Below, in pieces: positions 1 to 9,805 of a stretch of 64,000 nt of DNA. Position 1 is the stretch's first letter. Each line of letters begins with the position of its first letter. A program made the translations under genes and the position numbers. The stretch is taken from assembly GCF_009707705.1 (NCBI RefSeq), contig NZ_WLYX01000001.1:2480001-2544000 (forward strand). Reading direction: 5' to 3'. The notes under the pieces were generated by a model, which searched no databases, was not told where the DNA came from, and saw nothing but the letters and a program-made list of their open reading frames with translations. This DNA is from Paludibacterium denitrificans. GTDB lineage: Bacteria; Pseudomonadota; Gammaproteobacteria; Burkholderiales; Chromobacteriaceae.

Positions 1-107
1 GCCACTGCCACTTTGTTCCAGAGTTGCCGGGTGTCGGCGTGTGCAGTCATGATCAGGCTCAGCAGTCCGGGCAGACAGCAGCGAGTCAATGATGTCAGGT
101 GTCTCAT
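1..107 (-). CDS. secreted protein, N-terminal part only (runs off left edge)
   Basis: Thirty-five codons are visible from an ATG at 107, preceded by an AAGGAG ribosome site. The N-terminus is basic (MRHLTSLTR), then hydrophobic, and ends in a likely signal-peptidase site after ALIM-TAHA-like residues (TAHA then DTRQLW), so the product is probably exported. Its ribosome site overlaps the stop of the upstream gene (119-577), so the two are cotranscribed. The family cannot be recognised from this fragment. Confidence 0.55.
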   Translation of the reverse strand, partial: MRHLTSLTRCCLPGLLSLIMTAHADTRQLWNKVAV

Positions 108-118
108 GGCCGCGCTCC

Positions 119-577
119 TTAGTGACCCAATCCAGGATTCTGGCTGAGGGGCGAGAGCGCTTGCTGGATCGAGGACGCCAGTCCGCCGGTGCCATTTCCC
201 GCGCCGCTTCCAGTGAGCGGTGCACTGATGCTCGCCCCTGTTAGCAGCGGGGCATTGACCATGGCGGTTGCGCCGACTGATGACGTCTGGAAGCGTTCCG
301 TGTTGCCAACGGTCAACGACATGGTGTGGTCGTCCGCCAAGCGGGCGGGGACGTTAGTGCTTGTGGTGGCCGGGGTTACGTCATGGGCCGGTGACACATT
401 GACCCGGCTGGCGTTCGTGCTGGGATGCGCTTCGGTGCGGTAGGCGGAACGCTCCGGTACGCGCCGCATGATTACGATGTCGGCATCGTGGGTATCGCCA
501 GAAATGTCGGCTGCGCTGGCAATGGGGGCCGTCGTGGCGGATGACAATAAACCCAACAAGGCCATGTAGAAATTCAT
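119..577 (-). CDS. small secreted protein of unknown function
   Basis: About 152 residues. I chose the ATG at 577 (MNFYMALLGLL...) because AGGAG lies 7 bases upstream and the first 22 residues form a signal peptide ending in ASA before ADISG. The frame is open 17 codons further upstream, but that start has no ribosome site. The mature part is rich in Thr, Ser, Ala and Gly, with a low-complexity tail (LTGSGAGNGTGGLA), and shows no domain I recognise. It is followed at once by another secreted protein (1-107), so the pair may act together in the envelope. Confidence 0.6.
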   Translation of the reverse strand: MNFYMALLGLLSSATTAPIASAADISGDTHDADIVIMRRVPERSAYRTEAHPSTNASRVNVSPAHDVTPATTSTNVPARLADDHTMSLTVGNTERFQTSSVGATAMVNAPLLTGASISAPLTGSGAGNGTGGLASSIQQALSPLSQNPGLGH

Positions 578-628
578 TGCGTGTCTCCTGCGGCATACCG
601 CTGATAGGCCGCTTAACGCAGCTTGCAT

Positions 629-993
629 GCCAACAGTGACAAAACCTTGCAGGATAAGGCGCCGGGATTTTCAGGCAGTGAACGACGAAGGGATTTGTGT
701 TTCAGGGCTGAGACACAATGACGGAATCAGACTCGGTGGACAGTGTTACGGCAGGAAAATTCAGCGATGAGGTGGAGGAGAGTTCCGGTTTGTCTGACAC
801 ATAACCGAAGCCAAAGAAGTTTGGCTGTATCAACAATGAGACGCGGGCAGCATGATTGCCATGGCTGGGGCCTCTCTCTTTCGGCCAACCCTCAGCCAGT
901 GTTTGTGTTGTGTTTTAAGTTTGCCGCGCGAGCAGGGGGGCTAGATGCTTGCACTCGCAATGGCGAGCTATTGGTGTAGCCGCCGTTGTTGCC
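629..993. other. intergenic region, no convincing gene
   Basis: No open frame here reads like a protein; the 78-codon frame at 743-979 has no ribosome site and an improbable composition. The region carries one copy of the 10-mer TTCGGCCAAC at 880-889, the uptake-sequence-like repeat described separately. Confidence 0.5.
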
Positions 994-1264
994 TTACTTC
1001 ATTTGCAGCAAAGCAGCGGTAGCCAGAAAATCATTGCCAAAGCGACGGACCAGACGTTCCAGCGCCGGATCAAAGCGTGCCCATTGTTGCTGCAACAGTT
1101 GTAATGCGCCCTGATCGCTGTCTGCTGACAAGCCAAGAGCTTCATATATCGCTTGGGGCTGGACGTGAAAATAGGCGGGGTAACCATCCAGTCGGCCATT
1201 GACCAAAATATTCCCGGTACGGTCCAGGGCGGGCAGCCAGCAATGTCAGCATGTCATTCTCCAT
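994..1264 (-). CDS. small hypothetical protein, frameshifted in this sequence
   Basis: The frame 994-1206 reads like the C-terminal part of a soluble alpha-helical protein (LVNGRLDGYPAYF, then ALQLLQQQWARFDPALERL, ending ALLQMK). Upstream in another frame an ATG at 1264 gives MENDMLTLLAA. Joining the two with one indel near 1225 gives a protein of about 85 residues. I do not recognise the family. The break is probably a sequencing error, as in many genes here. Confidence 0.4.
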
Positions 1265-1568
1265 CGGCAAAGAGCTGGCAGCCTAGGGCATCGTGCCGCT
1301 TTGTACAAGCACTCAAGCGAGCGCTCGGGCCAAAAAAGCAGTGACATAAAAAGCCATGCTGTCAGTTATTCCGGCAATTATCTTTGATTCTTCGCGTGGA
1401 ATGCTTGGAGATGTTGAACGTTTTTGGCATTTTGTTGGTCATATGTGGAGTTGACGGATGCTGCCTTGAAGTGTCCGGGATGTGTAAGGTCATAAATCAT
1501 TTGCTTTTATCGCCGCAGGCATTAGGCGATAATGCGGGCCTGCCAAGAAAGAAGCTGATACTCAAGCA
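1265..1568. other. intergenic region, promoter side of the flavoprotein gene
   Basis: Nothing protein-like is seen on either strand. The stretch becomes AT-rich toward 1330-1510, fitting a promoter region for the gene starting at 1569. No clear operator is visible. Confidence 0.4.
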
Positions 1569-2821
1569 ATGAAGAGCGTAGATGATTTTCGCCTGCGACT
1601 AGGTTCGCAGGAACTGGTGCCTATCATCGTGGGTGGCATGGGGGTAGACATCTCAACGTCGGCCTTGTCGCTGGAAGCGGCGCGTCTGGGTGGCATTGGC
1701 CATATTTCAGATGCCATGGTGCCGACGGTGACGGATCGTCGTTTCAATACCAAGTACGTCAAGAACAAGCTGCAGCAGTACAAATTCAACGTAGAGAATT
1801 CTGACAAGTCGGTGGTGAAATTCGACTTGGGACTGTTGGCCGAAGCAACAGCTCTCCATGTGGGTAAAACCATGGAAGCCAAGCGCGGCCCGGGCATGAT
1901 CTTCATCAACTGCATGGAAAAGTTGACGATGAACAGCCCCAAGGAAACCCTGCGGGTACGCCTGAAGGCCGCGCTGGACGCCGGCATTGATGGCATTACG
2001 CTGGCAGCTGGTTTGCATCTGGGGTCATTTGCCCTGATGGAAGATCATCCGCGCTTTCGCGATGCCAAGCTGGGTATCATCGTGTCATCACTGCGAGCCT
2101 TGCAGCTGTTCCTGAAAAAAAGCGCTCGCACCGGTCGTCTGCCCGATTATGTCGTGGTCGAGGGGCCGCTGGCGGGTGGTCACCTCGGCTTCGGCATGGA
2201 CTGGGCCCAATACGATCTGGCCACCATCATGGCGGAAATCCGTGCCTGGTTGCAGGCCGAACAGCTGGATATTCCACTGGTAGCCGCTGGTGGCGTGTTT
2301 ACCGGTAGTGATGCGGTCGGCTTCCGGAAATGGGTGCAAGTGCCGTGCAGGTGGCTACCCGCTTCACCGTGACGCGAGAATGTGGTCTGCCGGAAAATGT
2401 GCAGCAGGAATACTTCAAAGCCAGTGAAGACGATATCGAAGTCAACCAGATCTCGCCGACCGGTTATCCGATGCGCATGCTGAAGAACAGCCCGGCGATC
2501 GGTAATGGCATTCGCCCCAATTGCGAAGCATATGGCTATCTGCTGGATGCCTCGGGCAGCTGTCAGTACATTGAAGCCTACAACCGCGAAGTGGCCGCTC
2601 ATCCGGGCGAGCGTCGCGTCAAGGTCTGGGACAAAACCTGCCTGTGTACCCACATGCGTAACTTCGATTGTTGGACTTGCGGTCAATTTACCTACCGGTT
2701 GAAAGACACAACAAACCGTAAAGCAGACGGTAGTTATCAGCAGCTGACGGCGGAACATGTGTTCCACGACTATCAATACAGTACCGATAACAAAATCGCG
2801 CTGCCTGCAATGGCCGAATAA
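1569..2821 (+). CDS. NAD(P)H-dependent flavin oxidoreductase / nitronate monooxygenase family
   Basis: About 417 residues. The N-terminal part has the FMN-binding TIM-barrel features of the nitronate monooxygenase (2-nitropropane dioxygenase) family: IIVGGMGVDIS near residue 20, VVEGPLAGGHLGFG near 200 and VAAGGVFTG near 238. The C-terminal 150 residues carry a Cys-rich stretch (CLCTHMRNFDCWTCGQ) seen in longer members; substrate is unknown. The frame breaks at about 2331: GGCTTCCGGAAATG should read GGCTTC-CTG-GAAATG (GFLEMGASAVQVATRF), a one-base loss and probably a sequencing error. It is a single-gene unit followed by a terminator at 2884. Confidence 0.8.
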
Positions 2822-2883
2822 TGGCTTGAGCGTGCCGGTTGCCGGGTAGTAGCCCAAACCAGCACCTCTGTCAGTGGCTCACT

Positions 2884-2912
2884 AAAAACACCGGCTAACT
2901 ACCGGTGTTTTT
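2884..2912 (+). terminator. rho-independent terminator after the flavoprotein gene
   Basis: Inverted repeat AAAAACACCGG / CCGGTGTTTTT with a 7-base loop, ending in a T-run. It lies about 60 bases after the stop of 1569-2821, and an uptake-like 10-mer follows at 2957. Confidence 0.85.
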
Positions 2913-3883
2913 GCTTTGGTATCTCTGATTCCTGAAAACAGTTACTGCACTATCACGTTGGCCGAAAATGGCCATACCTAATGTGCCCAGAAATGCAAAT
3001 AGATGCTTATGATTAACGCATAATCCTTTGTATTCATGACATTAAGATGGTCTTGATTTTGGTGTTTCTATAGACCGTTTGAATTAAATGATGTTTTTCG
3101 CTCGGTGGTTTTCCCGCTTCCGACAACTTTGGTCGCTTTGTTATTACTGACCTTTACTTAGCCAATTTCCCTGAACTGATTATTTCTGTTAAGCCTCATT
3201 CTTTTATCGGTTTTATCGAATATGGCTATGCTCTTATACGTTTGCGATTAACCCCTAATTTAAATGTTATGGCTCGTCATGGTGCACAAAGCATGGTGAT
3301 TACTTTGAATTTTCATGTTGATGTATTAAACCGCATTATTTTTTTATTGTTTAAAGATAACGATAAGATAAGTAATGATTTTTATAAAATAAGGTGCTAA
3401 TCTTGGGCCGATTTTGCTGCCGTGTTCAGCGGGTAACGCTATATCGATAGCTATAGTTATGCATCATATATATCTATTGAAATCAATGGCTTGTTTTAGA
3501 CTTTCGCTGCTGCAGTGCAGCGCTGAGTTGGCAGTCAGGCAGTGGTGAATACAAGGTGGTGGGCGGCAAGCAGCGGGAAGCTTGCCTGCTCAATGTTTAT
3601 ACCAAAGGGATATTTTTTTGGGGTGTCATCTCCCCATTGTGGGTAGTGCAGATTTGCATAAGAGAGGCGGACTGATTAACTTCTACACGCTCGATTTAGT
3701 CACTGTAGCTCAGGGCTATGTTGTGCGCTTTCCGTCGTTTCCCGCCTTGATAACATGGATTTTATCATCCTGCTTGTATCAGCCCCGGTTTTTATAAACT
3801 GATTCGGGATGTGTGTGGGCGCAGAAAGCACCCCGGTAAGAGGAGCCACTCAATTCCTCGGTATTGGAAACATTATAATTACG
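2913..3883. other. AT-rich, nearly gene-free region with one unexplained open frame
   Basis: About 970 bases without a convincing gene. Base composition is far more AT-rich than the flanks, especially 2990-3480. An open frame on the plus strand runs from 3092 to a TAA at 3400 (103 codons) and reads plausibly as protein (SDNFGRFVITDLYLANFPEL, IGFIEYGYALIRLRL), but it has no ATG or ribosome site at its head and may be a gene remnant. The 71-codon frame at 3582-3797 looks like chance. A GTTGGCCGAA copy lies at 2957-2966. Confidence 0.45.
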
Positions 3884-4416
3884 ATGATTACGTCTATGCA
3901 GGATCAGCCCGATTCCGACGCACCAAGGATTTCCGTTTCGCCAGATGCCTCTGCCAGTAGTGACTGCCAGTCCTGCCGCAGTGGCGAGTCGATATGCCGG
4001 AAAGCCTGTCAGATATCCTGGGCCTACATGGTGCAAAGCCTGAGCCGGTTGTATCACGAGTTTGATGGCGATTTCCTGTTGCCGTTGATTCTCGGTGAGG
4101 TCTACATGCACAGCACGCGTAATTACCAAACCGGTGATGACAAGCATCACCATGCTTCGCTGCTGGCTACCAACCCGTTTTCCATTTCAGAAGTGACTGG
4201 CATTCCCCGTGAAACCGTGCGTCGCAAGATTGCGAAACTGGTGGCTGACGGCCGTCTGGAATATCGTCCCATAGCGGTATTGTCATGACCGAGCAGGGCA
4301 TGGATTATTTGTGCTGCCTGATCAAGGATGGCGTGCAAGCCTCTCTCATTGAAACCGGGGAACGTCTGAAATCGTTACAGACGACTGGCGTTCAAACAGA
4401 TACCCCGGCTACCTGA
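3884..4416 (+). CDS. winged-helix transcriptional regulator
   Basis: About 177 residues when read across one frameshift. The middle contains a winged helix-turn-helix: SISEVTGIPRETVRRKIAKLVADGRLEY, typical of MarR/Crp-like DNA-binding domains. No cyclic-nucleotide domain is seen. A Cys cluster (DCQSCRSGESICRKAC) sits near residue 50 and might bind metal or sense redox; this is inference. At about 4270 the sequence CGTCCCATAGCGG should be CGTCCCGATAGCGG to continue as RPDSGIVMTEQGMDYL; one base is missing. I chose the ATG at 3884; the frame opens further upstream at 3809. Its target is unknown. Confidence 0.65.
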
Positions 4417-4655
4417 GCTGTTAAGTTGTGACCGTTGGCGGCAAGAGTGCACCTGACGGATTCTGCCTGATGTGTGATACAGCCCCTGTTACCGGTTCGT
4501 CCCGGTTGCCTAGATGTGCCGCCCTGTTTGACCCTCGTCATTTCTCCATACATCGCCTGCAACACTTTGGGGTATCTGCTGCCTTGCAAATTCCTGTGTG
4601 CATCCCGGGTTGGCTGCGAGGTTTGCCTTCTTTATTTCTGTGACTGAACAATAAA

Positions 4656-4678
4656 AAAACCGGCAGGATGCCGGTTTT
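4656..4678. terminator. bidirectional terminator hairpin
   Basis: AAAACCGGCA / TGCCGGTTTT with a 3-base loop, flanked by an A-run on one side and T-run on the other. It can end both the regulator gene (plus) and the carboxypeptidase gene (minus, stop at 4707). Confidence 0.8.
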
Positions 4679-4706
4679 GCGGTGAGTGGGCTGTCGTGCC
4701 CTGTTC

Positions 4707-5837
4707 TTACAGCCTGAGATCATTAATGACGGCAAAGATAGGGGAGAGCATGGCCTCGCCCAAACGCAAGCTGCGCTGGCCGTTCCACCCGTAGTCGTCA
4801 TCAGGCAGGTTGGCATTGTCCTTGAACGGCATTTCCAGCGTGAAGGCCGGGCAATTAAAGTGATTGCCCACCCAGTTGGTTGCCAGTGCCAGATTGGCTT
4901 CGCCGGGGCATCTTTGGCGTAGCCGAACTCGTCCTGAAAATCCGGGCTGGAAAGCTGCAGGTAGTGTTTGAACTTTTCTTCCTGCAGGCGAATCCGTTCG
5001 CTGTAGGACGGCACGCCTTCGGTACCGGCGACAAAGACATAAGGCGTGGACTCATCGCCGTGAATGTCCAGAAACAGATCGACGCCGGTTTCCTGCATTT
5101 TTTCCCTTACGGCCAACACCTCCGGGCTTGCCTCAAGCGATGGCTGTTCCCATTCCCGGTTCAGGTTGCTGCCTGCCGCGTTGGTGCGCAGGTTACCCAG
5201 TACCGAACCATCCGGATTCATGTTGGGAACCACGTAGAACGTTGCTTTATCCAGCAGCGCGCGGGATGTTGGGTCGAGAGGGTCGAGCAGGCGATTGAGG
5301 AAGCCTTCGACAAACCACTCCGCCATGGTTTCACCGGGGTGCTGGCGGGCGATGACCCAGACTTTCAGGTCCGATTCGACCTCATGGCCGATGGTCAGCA
5401 AATTGATGTCGCGGCCTTGCAAGGTGCTGCCGAGGTCGGTCACCTGACACAGGCCGGAGCCTTGTGCCGGCCGATCAGATTGAGGTGCTGCTCGTAGGAA
5501 TAGGGTTCAAAGTAAGCGTAGTAGACGCTGTTGGCCAGCGGTACATGCTCGATGGTCAGTACTTCGCCATCATAGTGGGTTGGCACCCGGAACCAGTTGA
5601 TGCGGTCGTACGAGGCCATGGCCTGATAGTTGACCCAGCCTTCCGGATAGGCGCAATCACTGGCATTGAGAAAGCGCAGCGTGCAGGTCTGGTAGGCTGC
5701 CCCTTGCAGCCGGAAGTAGAACCATTGCGCAAATTCAGAGGCATTATCACGAGGAATACGTAATTGGATATCTTCCGGGTCGTTAATGGAAACGATTTCA
5801 ATGCTGCTTAAGCGTCAAAATTGCTGCTGATTTTCAT
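4707..5837 (-). CDS. M14-family zinc carboxypeptidase (cytosolic carboxypeptidase / Nna1-like)
   Basis: About 376 residues from the ATG at 5837 (MKISSNFDA). The N-terminal half matches the beta-rich domain placed before the catalytic domain in cytosolic M14 carboxypeptidases. The catalytic part has the zinc motif QHPGE in VIARQHPGETMAEWF, the asparagine region VVPNMNPDGS with NLNREW, and DIHGDE for the third ligand region. Four frame breaks are seen: GCTTAAGC at 5806-5813 where GCCGGC is needed (DAGSIEIVSIND), a lost base near 5450, a lost C near 4912, and nothing else that looks like decay. After correction the C-terminus reads ALATNWVGNHFNCPAF...INDLRL. Probably an intact peptidase with cytosolic substrate unknown. 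Confidence 0.75.
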
Positions 5838-5923
5838 GCGAATGGAACCTGTATGCCTGATGCTGACTCAAGGTGAGAGATTGTAATCCTGTCTGTTGCC
5901 GTTGGCACCACGCCAACAGCAAA

Positions 5924-5945
5924 AACCCCGCCAAAAGGCGGGGTT
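5924..5945 (-). terminator. terminator of the phasin gene
   Basis: AACCCCGCC / GGCGGGGTT with an AAAA loop; on the minus strand it is followed by a T-run. It lies 26 bases past the phasin stop. Confidence 0.85.
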
Positions 5946-5970
5946 GGGTGTGTTAAATCCGGTCAAGAGA

Positions 5971-6527
5971 TCAGGCAGCAGTACTGCCACGTTTGGTGGC
6001 GGTCTTGACGGCGTCAGCGGTGGCGCTGGAGGCGGCTTTTACGCTGCTGTCAGTAAATTCTGCCACTTGCTGGGCGGCTTTGCTGAAGCTGTTGACGGCG
6101 GCAGCGGCGGCAGCAATGCTGGTTTTCACGGCATTGAGGGCAGCATCGGAACCGGACGGCGAGCTTTTGGCCGCGGTTTCAATGGCGCTGATCAGCGATT
6201 TGTTGAAGGTGCCCAGATTTTCTTCGGCCAACTTGGCCAGTTCGGTCTGGGTGGTGGACAGGATTTCATAGACGCCGCGGGAGTTGGCAACCGCTTTGTC
6301 GATGCTGCGGCTGGCCAGCTTGTTCAGCTGGTTGAAAGCGTCCTGAGGATCGGTCGCGGCGGCCGGTCCTTGGCGGCCTGTACGTTTTCTTCCAGCGACT
6401 GCTTGGCGCTGTCCAGGTTGAATTTAAACAGCCGTTCGGTACCGTCCAGAGAAATCTGGGCAAAACGCAGCGCGTTTTCGAAACCGGTCAGCGAAAATTT
6501 GGTAAATTGATCATTGCTAGCAACCAT
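5971..6527 (-). CDS. phaP: phasin family protein (PHA granule surface protein)
   Basis: About 185 residues across one frameshift near 6355. The N-terminus (DQFTKFSLTGFENALRFAQISLDGTERL) and the amphipathic middle (NLDSAKQSLEENVQAAKD) are typical of the phasin_2 family, and the tail is rich in Ala and Lys (SATADAVKTATKRG). Phasins coat polyhydroxyalkanoate granules in the cytoplasm. A GAGGGT ribosome site precedes the ATG at 6527. The gene is divergent from phaR, the usual repressor of phasin genes, which supports both calls. The frame break (AAGGACCGGCCGCCGCG) lacks one base and is probably an error. Confidence 0.85.
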
Positions 6528-6584
6528 GTTTTAGACCCTCATTTTGTTGGACTACGATCAAGAATATTTACAAACTCTGATATC

Positions 6585-6595
6585 GCACTGCACAA
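6585..6595. promoter_or_regulatory. possible PhaR operator between phaP and phaR
   Basis: GCACTGCACAA (TTGTGCAGTGC on the other strand) lies between the divergent starts. PhaR proteins are known to bind TGCA-rich sites near phasin promoters. This is a resemblance only. Confidence 0.3.
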
Positions 6596-6714
6596 TGACG
6601 ATTAAATCTAGCACGCCATCTCAAGAGCGTGTAGTTGTTTTACTCTAGTCTGTTGTATTTATGATAAAAGTGCTCCACCCAACACCACGACAATAAATAA
6701 TTCAGGAGTGTGAC

Positions 6715-7284
6715 ATGAGTGTTGAAAAGCGGGTCATCAAGAAGTACCCGAACCGCCGGTTGTACGATACGGCAACGAGTTCTTACATCACGCTGGGCGA
6801 TGTAAAGCAACTGGTCCTGGATAGCGTTGATATTCAGGTGGTGGATGCCAAGACGCAGGAAGACATTACCCGCAGCGTACTTTTGCAGATCATTCTGGAA
6901 GAGGAAAACGGCGGAATGCCGATGTTCAGCCACGAGGTGCTGACGCAGTTTATCCGTTACTACGGGCAGGCCATGCAGGGCATGATGGGGCCGTTTCTGG
7001 AGAAAAACCTGCAACTGTTTTCGCAACTGCAAGAGAAGATGCAGGCGCAGACCAAGGCCATGTATGGCGATAACCCGGTGTTCAATGCCAATTTGTGGGG
7101 CGAGTTCATGAAGTTCCAGGGCCCGGCCATGCAGAGCATGATGTCGAGCTACATGGAACAAAGTTCCGGCATGTTCATGGACATGCAGAACCGCATGCAG
7201 GAGCAGGCGAAACAATTGTTTGGCGGCTTCAATTTCCCGGGCTATGTGGCGCCGGAGCAGGGTAAGCAAGAGAAAGAGAATTGA
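6715..7284 (+). CDS. phaR: polyhydroxyalkanoate synthesis repressor PhaR
   Basis: Intact, 189 residues. The N-terminal PHB/PHA accumulation regulator domain is clear (RVIKKYPNRRLYDTATSSYITL at residues 6-27), followed by the second conserved block (QDITRSVLLQIILEEE-like, here EDITRSVLLQIILEEENGG). The C-terminal half is Met- and Gln-rich, with repeated helical segments that bind PHA granules in this family. PhaR represses phasin genes until granules titrate it. CAGGAGTG precedes the ATG. Confidence 0.93.
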   Translation: MSVEKRVIKKYPNRRLYDTATSSYITLGDVKQLVLDSVDIQVVDAKTQEDITRSVLLQIILEEENGGMPMFSHEVLTQFIRYYGQAMQGMMGPFLEKNLQLFSQLQEKMQAQTKAMYGDNPVFNANLWGEFMKFQGPAMQSMMSSYMEQSSGMFMDMQNRMQEQAKQLFGGFNFPGYVAPEQGKQEKEN

Positions 7285-7336
7285 GCGGACGGCACGCCGG
7301 GCGTTAACCGGGCGTGCAGGTCGGTACAGCAGTATC

Positions 7337-7370
7337 AACCGGAAGGCGGCTTACCGTCTTCCGGTTTTTT
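7337..7370 (+). terminator. terminator after phaR
   Basis: AACCGGAAG / CTTCCGGTT with a 12-base loop, then a T-run. It lies between phaR and the converging end of hypE. Confidence 0.85.
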
Positions 7371-7391
7371 CATGTCTGGCGCGTGGCGGGG

Positions 7392-8446
7392 CTAGCAGAT
7401 GCGCGGCAGGTTTTCCCCGTTGAGCCAGTCCAGCAAGCGCTCGCCGCCAAAGCGGGTTTTCGCGCGCACAAAGCCATGGGCGTCCGCTACCACATGGCCA
7501 ATCCGTGCCGCCTCGCGCCCCAGTGGATGGGCGCGCAGAGCGGCCAAGGCGCTGTCGGCATGCTCCGGCGCACAGATGGCGACGAGCTTGCCTTCATTGG
7601 CGATGTAGAACGGGTCCAGCCCGAGTAATTCGCAGGCGGCACGGACTGCTGGCTGTACCGGCACGGCCTGTTCGTCCAGCAGCATGCCAACTCCGGATTG
7701 TGATGCCAGTTCGTTGAGCGTGGTGGCCAGCCCGCCGCGCGTGGGGTCGCGCATCAGGCGCAGGCTGGGGCAGTGTGCGATCAGGTTGGCCGAAAGGGTG
7801 TGCAGCGCCGCGCTGTCGGACTGGATGGTGCTGTCAAAACCCAGATGCTCGCGTTGCGACAGGATGGCCATGCCGTGGTCGCCGATGGTGCCGGACAGCA
7901 AAATGGCATCTCCGGGGCGGGCCTGATCGTGCTTACCAGCTGGACTCCCTCGGGTACCACGCCGATACCGGTGGTGTTGATGAAGACGCCATCACCTTTG
8001 CCGCGTTCCACCACTTTGGTGTCGCCGGTAACAATGGCCACGCCAGCCGCTCGCGCCGCGTTGGCCATCGATTGCACGATACGGGCGAGGTCCGCGAGGG
8101 GAAAACCTTCTTCCAGAATGAACCCGGCGGACAGGTACAGCGGCCTGGCACCACCCATGGCCAGATCGTTGACGGTGCCGTGTACCGCCAGACTGCCAAT
8201 GTCGCCACCGGGAAAGAACAGCGGCGAGACCACGTGGCTATCGGTGGCGATGGCGAGGCGGCCTGCTACGGGCGGCACGATGGCCTGATCGTTGCCTTGT
8301 GCCAGCCAGCTATTGCCGAAGTGGGCGACAAACAGCTGCTGGATCAACTGGGCCATGGCACGGCCGCCGCTGCCGTGGGTGAGTTCTACCCGGCCATGGC
8401 GCAAGTCGAGTTGGCGGATCGCTGGAGTTTGCAGGGGCATGTTCAT
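7392..8446 (-). CDS. hypE: hydrogenase maturation protein HypE
   Basis: About 350 residues. HypE dehydrates the thiocarboxamide on its C-terminal cysteine to thiocyanate, the source of the CN ligands of the NiFe site. The last residues are PRIC, the required C-terminal Cys. Other signatures: LTHGSGGRAM near the start, VVSPLFFPGGDIGSLAVHGTVNDLAMGGA, GDTKVVERGKGDG and MRDPTRGGLATTLNE. The start ATG overlaps the hypD stop (ATGA). One base is missing near 7938; the corrected frame reads ARPGDAILLSGTIGDHG. A GTTGGCCGAA copy sits inside at 7785. Confidence 0.93.
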
Positions 8447-9577
8447 CGGCAGGGCGATTCCGTGATGATTGGCGCGAAGCGGCCATAGTGATAATAGGCG
8501 GCACAGGCGCCCTCGCTGGAGACCATGCAGGCCCCCAGTGGATGGTCCGGGGTGCAGGCGGAGGCAAACACCTTGCAGTCGCGCGGTTGTTTTTGTCCGC
8601 GCAGGATGGCGCCGCACTCGCAGGCCTTGTGATCGGCTACGTGCGGTATCGGCAGATCAAAGCGCTGCTCGGCATCAAATTCGGCATAGTCGGGATGAAC
8701 AGCCAGTGCCGACTGCGCAACATGGCCCAGCCCGCGCCATTCAAAAGACGGGCGCAGGGTCAGGGTTTCCGCCATCAAGTCGAGGGCCTTGCGGTTGCCG
8801 TTTTCGCTGACGGCGCGCGTGAACTGGGTTTCTACCTCGGCCCGACCCTGATTGATCTGTTCCACCAGCAGCAGGATGGATTGCAGCACGTCCAGCGGTT
8901 CGAAGCTTAAGCAATCACCACCGGTTTGCCATAGTCGCGGGCGATGCTGGCATAGGGCGCGCTGCCGATGACGGTGCTGACGTGGGAAGGGCCAATGAAG
9001 CCATCCAGCGCGACGGCATCGTCGGAGCTGAGCAGGTGGCGCATGGCGGCGGGGGGTGAGGACGTGATTGCAGAACAGGCTGAAATTGGTCAGCCCCTCG
9101 ACCCGGGCGGTTTTCAGGGCGACGGCGCTGGGCGGCGTGGTGGTTTCAAAGCCGATGGCAAAGAACACCACGGGCTGTTGTGGATGTTCGCGGGCAATTT
9201 GCAGGGCATCGTTGATCGAATACACCACGCGCACGTCAGCGCCTTGGGCGCGGGCGCGATAGAGCGTCATCTGCCTAGCTGGCAGGCAGGCGCAAGGTGT
9301 CGCCATAGCTGCACAGGATGACGCGATGGCGCAGGGCGAGGTCGATGGCGGCATCGATACGGCCAATCGGTAGCACGCATACCGGGCAGCCGGGGCCGTG
9401 GATCAGCTCGATGTTGGCCGGTAGCAGCGCGGTCAGGCCATAGCGTGTAATGGCGTGTGTGTGGCCGCCGCAAAATTCCATCAGGCGGTAACGGCGATCG
9501 GGCTGCACGCTGGCATGTAGGCGGCGGGCGAGGCCGTGCGCCAGTTCCGTCGCGCGAAATTCATCAACGTATTTCAT
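8443..9577 (-). CDS. hypD: hydrogenase maturation protein HypD
   Basis: About 377 residues. HypD carries a 4Fe-4S cluster and, with HypC, assembles Fe(CN)2CO. Visible motifs are MEFCGGHTHAI near residue 33, GPGCPVCVLP near 60, FAIGFETTTP near 150, and the C-terminal cysteines in CECGAILRG and CTPDHPLGACMVSSEGACAAYY. Two breaks are of the GCCGGC type: GCTAGGC at 9273-9279 (LPASRQMTLYRARAQGADVR when corrected) and GCTTAAGC at 8905-8912 (VVIAGFEPLDVLQS). Others near 8970-9060 look like single-base indels. The gene overlaps hypC and hypE, so translation is coupled. Confidence 0.92.
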
Positions 9578-9803
9578 CAGGCGACCCCAGTTCGGCCAAC
9601 TTGTGCATCAGTTGCAGCGTGGCCTGTGCTTCATCCGGGTCAAGTTTGCCGATGGCGTAGCCGACATGCAGGATGACGTAATCGCCAACCTGTGCGTCGT
9701 CAATCAGCGCCAGCGAGATGACCCGATGGATGCCATCGACCTCCACTGCGGCCATAGCGTCGGCCAGCAGGGCAGTAATGCGTACCGGAATGGCCAGACA
9801 CAT
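9564..9803 (-). CDS. hypC: hydrogenase maturation chaperone HypC
   Basis: Intact, 79 residues. It begins MCLAIPVRI, with the essential Cys2 that binds iron and the hydrogenase large-subunit precursor, and contains the typical GDYVILHVGYAIGKLD block. AAAGGAG precedes the start. It begins 2 bases after the hypF stop and ends inside hypD. Confidence 0.96.
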   Translation of the reverse strand: MCLAIPVRITALLADAMAAVEVDGIHRVISLALIDDAQVGDYVILHVGYAIGKLDPDEAQATLQLMHKLAELGSPDEIR

Positions 9804-9805
9804 CG

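Noticed and set aside
3582..3797. 71-codon plus-strand ORF
   Set aside because: No ribosome site and non-protein-like composition.
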